A stretch of DNA of 64,000 bases. Source: Nonomuraea typhae. GTDB taxonomy: Bacteria; Actinomycetota; Actinomycetes; Streptosporangiales; Streptosporangiaceae. A model generated the notes under the pieces. It had not been told where the DNA came from. It worked only from the letters and a program-made list of their open reading frames with translations, and made no database searches. This document shows, piece after piece, positions 32,601 through 40,373 of this stretch; positions within the stretch are counted from its first letter, which is position 1; every line of letters starts with the position of its first letter. The stretch lies in the NCBI RefSeq assembly GCF_009760925.1, contig NZ_VRLV01000011.1, forward strand, positions 124,001 to 188,000, in the 5' to 3' direction. Made by a program: the position numbers and the translations under genes.

Positions 32601-33296
32601 GGGGCGGGCATCCTGCCGCTCATCGACAGCCGCAACTGGCGCGACGACGCCGACCTGGCCGAGGTGTACGCGGTGTGGGGCGGCTACGCCTACGGCCGGG
32701 ACCTGGAGGGCGTCCCGGCCCGCGCCGACATGGAGAACGCCTACCGGCGCATCGCCGTCGCCGCCAAGAACGTGGACACGCGCGAGCACGACATCGCCGA
32801 CTCCGACGACTACTTCCAGTACCACGGCGGCATGGTCGCGACCGTGCGGGCGCTGACCGGCAAGGCGCCCGCCGCCTACATCGGCGACAGCACCCGCCCG
32901 GACGCCGTCCGCACGCGCACCCTGTCGGAGGAGACCTCCCGGATCTTCCGCGCCCGCGTCGTCAACCCGAACTGGCTGAGCGCGATGCGCAGGCACGGCT
33001 ACAAGGGCGCCTTCGAGCTGGCCGCCACCGTCGACTACCTGTTCGGCTACGACGCCACCACGGGCGTCATGGCCGGGTGGATGTACGACAAGCTCGCCGC
33101 CACCTACGTGCTCGACCCCGAGAACCAGGCGTTCATGGCCACGTCCAACCCATGGGCGCTGCACGGCATCGCCGAGCGTCTGCTGGAGGCGGCCGAGCGC
33201 GGCATGTGGGACGAGCCGGACCCGGAGATCCTCCAGGGCGTGCAGGAGGTCTACCTCAAGACCGAGGGCGATCTGGAGGACGACACGAGCCGCTGA
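29688..33296 (+). CDS. cobN: Cobaltochelatase large subunit CobN
   Basis: 1202-residue large chelatase subunit related to magnesium chelatase ChlH/BchH, which inserts cobalt into hydrogenobyrinate a,c-diamide with ATP-dependent partners. Family blocks visible: VIGVLYYRAHHMAGNTAF, MVHVGKHGNLEWLPGKSAGMS, SCGTDAAIGDLPLIYPFLVNDPGEG, VNVLPTGRNFYSVDPRAVPSRLAW and SIG-like C-terminal VDYLFGYDATTGV. GTG 29688 follows GAGGGAGG. Controlled by the riboswitch just upstream. Its 3' end overlaps the convergent cobB gene by 46 bases. Partner ATPase is probably the ChlI/ChlD-type fusion at 35181-37223. Confidence 0.97.
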   Translation: MPGVLLLSTSDTDLLSARASGAGYRLGNPARLLTDDLPALVDGADLVVVRLLGGRRAWEEGLDTLLAGPRPVVVLGGEQAPDAELMELSTVSAGVVAEAHAYLAHGGPDNLAELHRFLTDTVLLTGYGFAAPQPAPTWGLLDRPAAPGDGPVIGVLYYRAHHMAGNTAFAESLCAAIEDAGGRPLPIFCSSLRTAEPALLETLGRADALVVTVLAAGGSRPATAGAGGDDEAWDVGALATLDVPILQGLCLTSSRAAWEENDDGLSPLDAASQVAIPEFDGRIITVPFSFKEVDEDGLTVYVADPERAARVAGIAVRHGLLRHTPPAERKIVIMLSAYPTKHSRVGNAVGLDTPASAVRLLARLEAAGYDLGDNFPGVREQDGDALIHALIAAGGQDQDWLTEEHLAGNPVRIPGAAYERWYRTLPGDLREGMERHWGPPPGELFVHEGDIVLAALRAGNVVVMVQPPRGFGENPIAIYHDPDLPPSHHYLAAYRWLSAEFGAHAMVHVGKHGNLEWLPGKSAGMSASCGTDAAIGDLPLIYPFLVNDPGEGTQAKRRAHAVLVDHMVPPMARAESYGDIARLEQLLDEHASIAAMDPAKLPAIRAQIWTLIQAARLDHDLGMSDRPHDTEFDDFLLHVDGWLCEVKDAQIRDGLHVLGQAPTGPARVGLVLAILQARQMWAGKEALPGLRQALGLAEDAPLKEVDRVEGIARALVEAMEERAWDPEAAREVTAQVLSSPREAPADRVVVPGLREVEKILVFAAAEVVPRLGRTTDEIDHVLHALNGGYVPAGPSGSPLRGLVNVLPTGRNFYSVDPRAVPSRLAWETGQAMADSLLERYRADTGEWPRSVGLSVWGTSAMRTAGDDVAEVLALLGVRPEWDEASRRVSGLAPIPLAELGRPRIDVTVRISGFFRDAFPHVVAMLDDAVRLTANLDEPDADNYVRAHVKAETHGDERRATMRIFGSAPGAYGAGILPLIDSRNWRDDADLAEVYAVWGGYAYGRDLEGVPARADMENAYRRIAVAAKNVDTREHDIADSDDYFQYHGGMVATVRALTGKAPAAYIGDSTRPDAVRTRTLSEETSRIFRARVVNPNWLSAMRRHGYKGAFELAATVDYLFGYDATTGVMAGWMYDKLAATYVLDPENQAFMATSNPWALHGIAERLLEAAERGMWDEPDPEILQGVQEVYLKTEGDLEDDTSR

Positions 33297-34576
33297 GCCA
33301 GTGCCGGGCTGCCCGCCCAGTGCAGGTGCAGGTAGGAGGCGGTGAGCAGCGGGTCGCCGTACCCGTCGCCGCCGCCCTCCCACCGGAACAGCGACCAGCC
33401 GCCCAGGTCGGCCGCGGTCCGGTGGAACTCGTGCCCGCGAAAGCGTTCTCCCGGCCGGGTCAGGAGGCTTCTGCTGACGGCGGTGGCGTCCCGGTAGCCG
33501 AGCGTGAGCCGGTCGGTCATCCACGCCCGGCCCGGCACCCGGCCGCACATCTTCTGGCCGTCGAGTTCCCGGCACAGGTACAGCAGCCCGGCGCACTCGG
33601 CCGCGATCGGGCCGTCGAAGGCGGCCACCGCCTCGCGCAACGGCTCGTTGGCGGCCAGTTCCGCCGCGTACACCTCGGGGAAGCCGCCGCCGATCACCAG
33701 CGCGCCCGCCCCGTCCGGCAGCCTTTCGTCGTTCAGCGGGTCGAAGGCGACGACCTCGGCCCCGGCCGCCCGCAGCAGCTCGACGTGCTCGGCGTACCCG
33801 AACGTGAACGCCGCCCCGCCCGCCACCGCCACGACCTTCTGGTACGGCGCCGCCGCGGCCTCCGGCTCCCAGGGGGTGTCGCCGAGCGCCGGGGCCGTGG
33901 CCGCCAGCCGTACCAGGGCGTCGAGATCGCACGAACGGGCCACCAGCTCGCCCAGGCGCGCGACCGACTCCAGCGCCTCGCTCCGGCGTTCGGCGGCCGG
34001 GATCAGCCCCAGGTGGCGCGAGGGCGTCGCGACCGCGTCGTCGCGGCGGATCGCACCCAGCACCCGCACGCCCGCCTCGGCCAGCGCGGCCCTGCACAAC
34101 TCCTCGTGCCGGTCGGACCCCACCCGGTTGAGGATCACCCCGCCCACCCGGACGTCCGGATCGAACGTGGCGAACCCGTGCACGACCGCCGCCACCGACC
34201 TGCTCTGCCTGGCCGCGTCCACGACCAGCACCACCGGCGCCTCCAGCAGCCGCGCGACGTGGGCGGTGGAGGCGAAGTCCGTCTCCCCCCTGCCGTCGAA
34301 CAACCCCATGACGCCCTCGACCACCGCCACGTCACACCCGGCCGCCCCGTGCAGGAACAACGGCGCCACCCGCTCCTCGCCCACGAGCCACGGGTCGAGG
34401 TTGCGGCCCGGCCGGCCGGTGGCCAGCGCGTGATAACCGGGGTCGATGTAGTCAGGGCCCACCTTGTGCGGCGAGACCGTCAGGCCGCGCCCCCGCAGGG
34501 CGGCCATCAGCCCGGTGGCCACCGTCGTCTTGCCGCTGCCCGACGACGGCGCCGCGATGACCAGCCGCGGGATCAC
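33251..34576 (-). CDS. cobB: Hydrogenobyrinic acid a,c-diamide synthase, CobB
   Basis: 441-residue glutamine-dependent amidase. N-terminal dethiobiotin-synthetase-like ATPase (LVIAAPSSGSGKTTVATGLM, HKVGPDYIDPGYH, VEGVMGLFDG). C-terminal class I glutamine amidotransferase with the catalytic Cys in AAECAGLLYLCREL and GGGFPEVYAAEL upstream. It amidates the a and c side chains. GTG 34576 overlaps the cobO stop by 4 bases. Last gene of the cbtB operon. Confidence 0.96.
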   Translation of the reverse strand: MIPRLVIAAPSSGSGKTTVATGLMAALRGRGLTVSPHKVGPDYIDPGYHALATGRPGRNLDPWLVGEERVAPLFLHGAAGCDVAVVEGVMGLFDGRGETDFASTAHVARLLEAPVVLVVDAARQSRSVAAVVHGFATFDPDVRVGGVILNRVGSDRHEELCRAALAEAGVRVLGAIRRDDAVATPSRHLGLIPAAERRSEALESVARLGELVARSCDLDALVRLAATAPALGDTPWEPEAAAAPYQKVVAVAGGAAFTFGYAEHVELLRAAGAEVVAFDPLNDERLPDGAGALVIGGGFPEVYAAELAANEPLREAVAAFDGPIAAECAGLLYLCRELDGQKMCGRVPGRAWMTDRLTLGYRDATAVSRSLLTRPGERFRGHEFHRTAADLGGWSLFRWEGGGDGYGDPLLTASYLHLHWAGSPALAQRLVSSSRSPSVLR

Positions 34577-35175
34577 CACTCGATGCCCTTCTGCCCCTTC
34601 TGCCCGGCGTCCATGGGGTGGCGTACCTTGCCCATCTCCGTCACCAGGTCCGCGGCCTCGATCAGCCGCTCGGGGGCGTCCCGCCCGGTGATCACGACGT
34701 GCTGGTTGCCGGGCCGCCCGGCCAGGGTGCCGAGCACGTCGTCCAGGTCCAGCCAGCCCCACTTGAGCGGATAGGTGAACTCGTCCAGCACGTAGAACCG
34801 GTACGTCTCGGCCGCCAGATCCCGCTTGATCTGCTCCCAGCCCTCGCGGGCGTCCGCCGCGTGGTCCTCCTCCGTGCCCGGCCGCTGGATCCACGACCAG
34901 CCCTCGCCCATCTTGTGCCAGGTCACCGCGCCGCCCTCGGCCGAATCCCCCAGCACCTGCAGGGCGCGCTCCTCGCCGATGCGCCATTTGGCCGACTTCA
35001 CGAACTGGAACACGCCGATCGGCCAGCCCTGGTTCCAGGCGCGCAACGCCATCCCGAACGCCGCCGTGGACTTCCCCTTGCCCGGCCCGGTGTGCACCAT
35101 CAGCAACGGCCGCGTCCGCCGCTGCCGCGTGGTCAGCCCGTCCTCCGGCACCACGCTCGGCTTCCCCTGCGGCAT
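34573..35175 (-). CDS. cobO: Corrinoid adenosyltransferase, CobO
   Basis: 200-residue CobA/CobO-type ATP:corrinoid adenosyltransferase, which attaches the 5'-deoxyadenosyl ligand to cobalt. P-loop VHTGPGKGKSTAAFGMALRA, then GVFQFVKSAKWRIGEE, YRFYVLDEFTYPLKWGW and HVVITGRDAPERLIEAADLVTEM. ATG 35175 lies 5 bases after the upstream stop, so it is in the same operon. The C-terminal GQKGQKGIEW is the usual family end. Confidence 0.96.
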   Translation of the reverse strand: MPQGKPSVVPEDGLTTRQRRTRPLLMVHTGPGKGKSTAAFGMALRAWNQGWPIGVFQFVKSAKWRIGEERALQVLGDSAEGGAVTWHKMGEGWSWIQRPGTEEDHAADAREGWEQIKRDLAAETYRFYVLDEFTYPLKWGWLDLDDVLGTLAGRPGNQHVVITGRDAPERLIEAADLVTEMGKVRHPMDAGQKGQKGIEW

Positions 35176-35180
35176 CCGTC

Positions 35181-37223
35181 TCAGCCCGCTTTCCGATATT
35201 CACGCACGACATCCCCCAGGTCATCCAGCGGGACCACCTCCGCGCCCAGCCGGGCGGCCAGCCGTACGGCCAGCCCCAGCCGGACCGGACCGCTCTCGCA
35301 GTCCACCACCACGCACGCCACCCCCTTGAGCAGCCCGGCAGCCCGGTCCACGTCACCCGCGGCGGTCGCCCGCCCATCGGTCACCACCACCACGAGCGGC
35401 CGCCGATCCGGATCCCGCATCCGCTCCACCCGCAGCACCTCGGCCGCCCTGATCAGCCCCGCCGCCAGCGGCGTCCGCCCGCCCGTCGGCAACCGCCGCA
35501 ACCGCGCCGCCCCCGCCTCCACCGAGGACGTGGGCGGCAACGCCACCTCAGCCGTCGAGCCGCGGAACGTCACCAGCCCGACCTTGTCCCGCCGCTGGTA
35601 GGCGTCAAGGAGAAGGCTGAGCACGGCCGTCTTCACCACCGTCATCCGCCGACGCGCCGCCATCGACCCGCTGGCATCGACCACGAACAGGACAAGGTTG
35701 CTCTCCCTGCCCTCCCGGACGACCTCCCGCAGATCCCCGTCCCTGAGCAGCAGCCCGGGCCCGCTCCGCCCACGCTCCTTCTGGTACGGCGCCGCCGCCA
35801 GGAGAGTGGCGGTCACATGCAGATCCCTGACCCTGCCTTCGGGCACCCGCGCTCCGGTCCCGCGCCCCTGAGGCGTCCTGGCCCGCGACCGCCGCCCCGA
35901 AGCCCCGGCCCCGAGCCCGGGCACCTTCAACACCGGCACCCGATACGGCACCGCCACCCCAGCCACAGCACCGCCCTGGCCGCCCCCGGCCTCCGCGCCT
36001 TCCTTCTGTCCAAGCCGGGAGTCGTGCCCGGCTTCCCCGGAAGGCCCGTCTGCCCCCTGGCCGGCCTGGGAGTTGTGCCCGCCCTCCCCGGTGGGGCCGT
36101 CATCCCCCCGGTCAAGCTGGGAGTTGTGCCCGGTGCCGTCCGGACCCTCCCCGGAAGGCCCGCCTTCGCCCTGGTCGTGCCCGCTGCCTCCGGGGTCGGG
36201 GTCGTCGTCCCCCCGGTGGCGTTCCAGGAGGTCCTGCAGCAGCGCCTCATCCAGGCCGGGCGCGTCGAAGGGGTCCCGGCGCCGCCGGTGTGGCAGGGAC
36301 AGGCGGCAGGCCACCCCCACGTCCTCACCGGTCACCACGTCCCGCCCCTGCCAGGCGGCGTGGGCCATGGCCGCGTGCGCGGTGACCAGGTCGGCGCGCA
36401 GGCCGTCCACCTCGAACCCGGCGCACACCCCGGCGATCTGCCGCAGCCGGGCGTCGGGCAGCTTCACGGACCCGAGCAGGGCACGGGCGCGGGCGATCCG
36501 CTCCCCCAGGGCCACCTCCTCCCGGGTCCACCGCGCGACGAACGCCTCGGGCGCGGCGTCGTAGGCGAGCCGGCGGCGCACCACCTCGGCCCGCTCCTCC
36601 GGCTCCCGCGACGCCTTGACCTCGACGGTCAGCCCGAACCGGTCCAGGAGCTGGGGCCGGAGTTCGCCCTCCTCCGGGTTCATGGTGCCGACCAGCAGGA
36701 ACCGGGCGGCATGCCGTACGGAGACCCCCTCGCGCTCGACGTAGCAGGTGCCGAGCGCGGCGGCGTCGAGAAGCAGGTCGACGAGATGGTCGTGGAGCAG
36801 GTTCACCTCGTCCACGTACAACACGCCGCGATGCGCGGCGGCCAGCAACCCGGGCTCGAACGCCTTCACGCCCTCGGTCAGGGCCCGCTCCACGTCGAGG
36901 GAGCCGACCAGCCGGTCCTCCGCGGCGCCGACGGGCAGCTCGACCAGCGCGGCAGGCCGCCGGTGCCGCTGCTCACCGGGATCGTGCGGCCCGTCGGGAC
37001 ACCGAGGGTCGGCCGCCCGAGGGTCACAGGCGAACCGGCACCCGGCCACCACGTCCACGGACGGCAACTGGGCCGCCAGCGCCCGGACGATCGTGGACTT
37101 GGCGGTGCCCTTCTCCCCGCGGACCAGCACACCCCCCACCCGCGGGGACACGGCGTTGAGCACCAGTGCCAGCTTCAGGTCGTCCAGCCCGACGATGGCG
37201 CTGAACGGATAGGTGGCGATCAA
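35181..37223 (-). CDS. Magnesium-chelatase-type ATPase/MIDAS fusion (ChlI-ChlD-like), probable cobaltochelatase subunit
   Basis: 680-residue fusion. Residues 1 to about 330 form an AAA+ ChlI/BchI module: Walker A GEKGTAKST, Walker B VLYVDEVNLL, sensor GTMNPEEGELRPQLLDRFGL. A low-complexity Gly/Asp-rich linker with repeated GHNSQ-type blocks follows (about 345-420). The C-terminal von Willebrand A domain has the MIDAS FVVDASGSMAARRRM. In organisms lacking CobS/CobT such proteins drive CobN. TTG start at 37223 overlaps the upstream stop (TTGA). Confidence 0.93.
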   Translation of the reverse strand: MIATYPFSAIVGLDDLKLALVLNAVSPRVGGVLVRGEKGTAKSTIVRALAAQLPSVDVVAGCRFACDPRAADPRCPDGPHDPGEQRHRRPAALVELPVGAAEDRLVGSLDVERALTEGVKAFEPGLLAAAHRGVLYVDEVNLLHDHLVDLLLDAAALGTCYVEREGVSVRHAARFLLVGTMNPEEGELRPQLLDRFGLTVEVKASREPEERAEVVRRRLAYDAAPEAFVARWTREEVALGERIARARALLGSVKLPDARLRQIAGVCAGFEVDGLRADLVTAHAAMAHAAWQGRDVVTGEDVGVACRLSLPHRRRRDPFDAPGLDEALLQDLLERHRGDDDPDPGGSGHDQGEGGPSGEGPDGTGHNSQLDRGDDGPTGEGGHNSQAGQGADGPSGEAGHDSRLGQKEGAEAGGGQGGAVAGVAVPYRVPVLKVPGLGAGASGRRSRARTPQGRGTGARVPEGRVRDLHVTATLLAAAPYQKERGRSGPGLLLRDGDLREVVREGRESNLVLFVVDASGSMAARRRMTVVKTAVLSLLLDAYQRRDKVGLVTFRGSTAEVALPPTSSVEAGAARLRRLPTGGRTPLAAGLIRAAEVLRVERMRDPDRRPLVVVVTDGRATAAGDVDRAAGLLKGVACVVVDCESGPVRLGLAVRLAARLGAEVVPLDDLGDVVREYRKAG

Positions 37224-37963
37224 GAGGTAGCCTTCCGGAGCTCGTGGGCCACCCGGTTGACGTGGGCGACCCGCCAGCCGCCGCGGGTGGCGGCCAGTTC
37301 GGTGGTGGACAAGGGTGCGAGGTCGATCCGCGCCGCCTGCGGCGGCGCCAGCCCGAGCGCGTGCCCGAGAGCGGCCCGGATCGCGCCGGCATCGCAGATC
37401 ACCAGCAGCGGCCGTCCGCGCCGGCCGTCGAACCTGGCGGCCGTCTCGTCAAGCCACCCGGTCACCCGCGCGCTCATCCGCGCGAGGCTCTCCCCGCCGT
37501 ACGGCGCCGCCTCGGGGTCGGCCAGCCAGCTCGCGAGCGCGTCCGGCTCTTCTTGGGCGACCTCCGCGTACGGCCGGCCGCTCCACCGCCCGAAGTCCGC
37601 CTCGGCCAGGGCGTCGACCACGATCGGGGCCAGCCCCATGGCGGCGGCGGTCTGCAACGCGGCCACCGAGGGCGCCACGAACGCCGCCCCGGCCTGACCG
37701 GCGGCAACGATCCCGCGCACTCCAGAACCACCCAGCCGAGGATCGGCTGCCCGGCGGCCGGTCGCCTTGCCAGGGTGTGTCGTGCCGGGGTTGCCGTCCT
37801 CTGGCTCTGGGGCGGGTGGGCCTGCGTAGGCCGTGGTCCTGGCCAGGTCGGCGGTCCCGGCCAGGAGCGCGGCCCTCGCCAGGCCGGCGCGGTCGGCCTG
37901 TTCCGGGGCGGGGAAGCAGGCCGTGCGCATGCCGGGCGTGCCGGCGTGCCGTACGAACAGCAC
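37220..37963 (-). CDS. Histidine phosphatase family protein, candidate alpha-ribazole phosphatase
   Basis: 247-residue phosphoglycerate-mutase-fold protein. The N-terminal VLFVRHAGTPG carries the phosphorylated His, though the usual RHG is RHA. The active-site body includes ADFGRWSGRPYAEVAQEEPDALASW and the second His region differs (VICDAGAIRAAL replaces the usual VSHG). Placement inside the cbt-cob operon suggests the CobC-type step, or another phosphatase step of the lower loop. Altered second motif leaves activity uncertain. GTG 37963 is 5 bases after the cbtA stop. A Pro-rich variable segment spans about residues 55-80. Confidence 0.82.
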   Translation of the reverse strand: MLFVRHAGTPGMRTACFPAPEQADRAGLARAALLAGTADLARTTAYAGPPAPEPEDGNPGTTHPGKATGRRAADPRLGGSGVRGIVAAGQAGAAFVAPSVAALQTAAAMGLAPIVVDALAEADFGRWSGRPYAEVAQEEPDALASWLADPEAAPYGGESLARMSARVTGWLDETAARFDGRRGRPLLVICDAGAIRAALGHALGLAPPQAARIDLAPLSTTELAATRGGWRVAHVNRVAHELRKATS

Positions 37964-37968
37964 TCCGC

Positions 37969-38709
37969 TCAGCTCGGTGTGGTGACGGGGACGGCGGCGG
38001 CCGTCCGGCGGGTGGCCCGTTCGCCCGCCCAGGCGAACAGCACCCCGAACGCGGCCCAGAACACCAGCTGGGTCCCCAGCGAGGCCATTCTGAACTCCCA
38101 CAGCAGCGTGGCCGGGAACCCTTCCGGCACCTCGTCGACCCGGGGCAGCAGGATCCAGGCGGCGACGACGGGTACGAGGAAGGTGGCGACGGTCACGGAC
38201 CAGCGGGCCCAGGGGCCGCCGGTGACGCGGCGTCCGCTGGCGATCGCGATGGCGACCGCGGCCAGGCCGGCCAGGATCATCACCACGTAGAGCAGGGTGC
38301 GGCTGTTGATCGTGTGGGGGTCGCCGACCGCGGGAGGGTTGGCCGGATATTTCAGGAATGGGAGGAGGATGATCGCCAGATAGGCGGTTCCCGCCGCGGC
38401 CAGGGCCAGCGCGGGGTCGGAGCGTGGGCCGACTCGGCCTCTCAACCCGGCGATGACCAGGCCGAAGATGCCGCCGACGGCCAGGCCGTACAAGCCGGTG
38501 GCGAGGAACAGCCCGGCCCTCTGCACGGGCCTGCCGACCTCGGCCCCGTCGCCGTGATGGTCATCGGCGGGAGCCTGTGCTGCGGCCGCCTCTTCGAGGG
38601 CGATCGCGCTGTCCACGTGGGGCTCTCCCACGACGAACGCGAACGCGCCCGCGATCAACCCGGCCAGGAGGCCCAGGAGCAGCCCTCTGACCACGAGTGT
38701 GCGCACCAT
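37969..38709 (-). CDS. cbtA: Cobalt transporter membrane subunit CbtA
   Basis: 246-residue membrane protein with about five helices, starting LVVRGLLLGLLAGLIAGAFAFVVGEP. The conserved LPFLKYPANPPAVGDPHTI stretch is diagnostic for CbtA. CbtA/CbtB are predicted B12-regulated cobalt importers. It follows cbtB by 12 bases. Supplies cobalt to the chelatase encoded in the same island. Confidence 0.94.
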   Translation of the reverse strand: MVRTLVVRGLLLGLLAGLIAGAFAFVVGEPHVDSAIALEEAAAAQAPADDHHGDGAEVGRPVQRAGLFLATGLYGLAVGGIFGLVIAGLRGRVGPRSDPALALAAAGTAYLAIILLPFLKYPANPPAVGDPHTINSRTLLYVVMILAGLAAVAIAIASGRRVTGGPWARWSVTVATFLVPVVAAWILLPRVDEVPEGFPATLLWEFRMASLGTQLVFWAAFGVLFAWAGERATRRTAAAVPVTTPS

Positions 38710-38721
38710 GTGCCCGGGGCC

Positions 38722-38913
38722 CTAGTGGCAGGGCACGCCGAGCAGGTGCCGCCCGTCGTGCATGAGCTCGTGCAGGAAGGTGCCGGTCTGCGAGACCGCG
38801 CCGTTGTCCATCAGGACCAGGTACGCGACGAGCAGGAACAGCGGCACGGTGAGCAACCAGGGCCGCAGGCGGGGAAAGGGTACGGACGTGGAAGTAGTGG
38901 TGCCACTACTCAT
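38722..38913 (-). CDS. cbtB: Cobalt transporter subunit CbtB
   Basis: 63-residue single-helix protein. Hydrophobic segment WLLTVPLFLLVAYLVLM, then the conserved metal-binding C-terminus FLHELMHDGRHLLGVPCH with several His and a Cys. Start ATG 38913 has GGAGGC upstream. First gene of the operon controlled by the minus-strand cobalamin riboswitch. Confidence 0.95.
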   Translation of the reverse strand: MSSGTTTSTSVPFPRLRPWLLTVPLFLLVAYLVLMDNGAVSQTGTFLHELMHDGRHLLGVPCH

Positions 38914-38945
38914 CAGTGCCTCCTCAGGGATGACGCGTCCCGACT

Positions 38946-39072
38946 ATTGAGGTCACGACCGTCAGGCGACCTGGCTCCCGGGATCTAGTCCCGGATACAG
39001 TGGCGCGTCCGCACCGGCATCTCACCGGATTTCCCCTGACAGGCGTGAAATCTACCGGAACGTATCCTTTCA
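38946..39072 (-). ncRNA. Cobalamin riboswitch upstream of cbtB (short form)
   Basis: On the minus strand: GTCAGGGGAAATCCGGTGAG, then ATGCCGGTGCGGACGCGCCACTGTATCCGGG, and the B12 box GGGAGCCAGGTCGCCTGAC (ending near 38961). The arm between CCACTG and the B12 box is much shorter than in the cobN riboswitch, only one small hairpin. Ends approximate. It would reduce cobalt uptake and the six-gene operon when cobalamin is plentiful. Confidence 0.93.
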
Positions 39073-39138
39073 CCCCGTTCCCGTCAACAGTTACTCGATC
39101 TTCGAGAGATCTATCTGGCGAAAAATCCCGATAAATAC

Positions 39139-39156
39139 CTTTACCTACCGGTAAAG
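39139..39156. promoter_or_regulatory. Operator-like dyad at the start of the YbaB/WXG cassette
   Basis: CTTTACC (39139-39145), 4 bases, GGTAAAG (39150-39156): perfect 7-base inverted repeat ending 8 bases before the ATG of the cassette. It lies in an AT-rich stretch in otherwise GC-rich DNA. No regulator gene is adjacent, so the binding protein is unknown. Confidence 0.6.
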
Positions 39157-39164
39157 TGGGCTGA

Positions 39165-39464
39165 ATGACAGACGAGCTGGACCGGATGTTCGCCGAGTTC
39201 CACGGGGAGATCTCCCGACTCCAGGGACTCCAGCACGAGATCGAGGAGATCCGCGGCCGGGGCACCGCCGCGGACGGCAGGATCGTCGCCGAGACCACCA
39301 TGACCGGCGCCCTGGCCGCGCTCACCATCGACCCACGCGCCATGCGGCTGGGATCGGGCGAACTGGCCGAGGCCATCCTCGGCGCCGCCGCCGCGGCCGC
39401 CCAGGACGCCGCCGACCGGGCCAAGGCGCTCATGGAGCCGTTCACGCCCGACGAGCTGCGATGA
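39165..39464 (+). CDS. YbaB/EbfC-family protein
   Basis: 99-residue protein of the YbaB nucleoid-associated family. Two helices flank a short beta sheet: LDRMFAEFHGEISRLQGLQHEIEEIRG, IVAETTMTGALAALTIDP and a C-terminal helix. Family members bind DNA, but in actinobacteria many copies sit next to WXG100-type secretion genes, as here, with unknown role. It overlaps the next gene by 4 bases (ATGA), so the three genes 39165-40730 form one coupled unit. Confidence 0.82.
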   Translation: MTDELDRMFAEFHGEISRLQGLQHEIEEIRGRGTAADGRIVAETTMTGALAALTIDPRAMRLGSGELAEAILGAAAAAAQDAADRAKALMEPFTPDELR

Positions 39465-40366
39465 GGATCAACCCCGGCCGCGCCTCCATCTACGGCTTCG
39501 GCGCCCTGGGCATCACCGGCTTCGTCTTCCAGATGCTGGCCGTCGACTACCCGGACGCCGACCCCGCGCGGGCCCGCCAGGCCCGCGACACCTGGGTACG
39601 GCTGGCCGACCGCCTGGACCAGAGCGCCGGCACCACCTACCCGGCCGCCGCCGCGGTGTGGCGGCACAACAGCGGCCAGGGCGTCGAGGCGTTCAAGAAG
39701 GCGGTCACCGCCGGCCTCTACCCGCCACCGCCCGGCCTCGGCTACCCGGGCAGGCTCGCCGCGGCGTGCCGGGCCAACGCCGCCGCCTGTGACGAGTTCG
39801 CCGACCTGATGGAGACTGCCCAGAAGGCGTACTGGACGATGGCGCTGGCCAACCTCGCCAGCTTCATCTTCATCACCACCTTCCCCTGGCAGGCGGGCGC
39901 GGCCTACCAACTGACCCAGTTCCTCATGCGCAGGGCGCAGGCGAAGCTGCTGGCCAAGCTCCTGGAGCACGCGGTCGCCAGGGTCGTGCTGGCCAAGCTG
40001 ACCGAGTACTCCATCGGCAGCGCGTTCTTCGCCGTCGGCGACGTGGCCGTGGTGGCCGGGGTCAAGGCGCTGCGCGGCGAGGACCCGGGCTCGTTCGGCG
40101 ACAACGCCCGCCAGGCGCTCAAGGAGTTCGCCGCCTCGGTCGCGTTCTACGGCGTCTTCGACGCCGCCATGCCGGTCGCCAGGGCGGTGACCAAGAACGC
40201 CGACCTGCAGTACTTCATCGCCCGCATGGCCGGCGGCTCCGTCGGCTACGGCCCGAGCTACGACGCGATCAACGGCCAGAGCGGCGAGGAGCTGATCCCC
40301 ACCTGGAAGGAGACGCTCGGCCGCATGCTTCTCTACTTCACGATGGCCCACAAGCCCGCGGGGTGA
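39461..40366 (+). CDS. WXG100-like/CpnT-type N-terminal domain protein without toxin
   Basis: 301-residue protein. The first 120 residues are helical with RDTWVRLADRLDQ, FKKAVTAGLYPPPP and ACRANAAACDEFADLMETAQ, like the N-terminal region of CpnT-type type VII secretion effectors. Then a hydrophobic segment (MALANLASFIFITTFPWQAGAAY) and a helical region with a second hydrophobic patch. In polymorphic toxins this layout is followed by a C-terminal effector domain; here the protein stops at KPAG. No catalytic motif seen. Probably a structural or carrier member of the cassette. Confidence 0.68.
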   Translation: MRINPGRASIYGFGALGITGFVFQMLAVDYPDADPARARQARDTWVRLADRLDQSAGTTYPAAAAVWRHNSGQGVEAFKKAVTAGLYPPPPGLGYPGRLAAACRANAAACDEFADLMETAQKAYWTMALANLASFIFITTFPWQAGAAYQLTQFLMRRAQAKLLAKLLEHAVARVVLAKLTEYSIGSAFFAVGDVAVVAGVKALRGEDPGSFGDNARQALKEFAASVAFYGVFDAAMPVARAVTKNADLQYFIARMAGGSVGYGPSYDAINGQSGEELIPTWKETLGRMLLYFTMAHKPAG

Positions 40367-40373
40367 CACGCAC

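Noticed and set aside
31179..34097. Minus-strand open frame across cobN and cobB
   Set aside because: It runs through cobN and out of frame through cobB. Both real genes have clear signatures.
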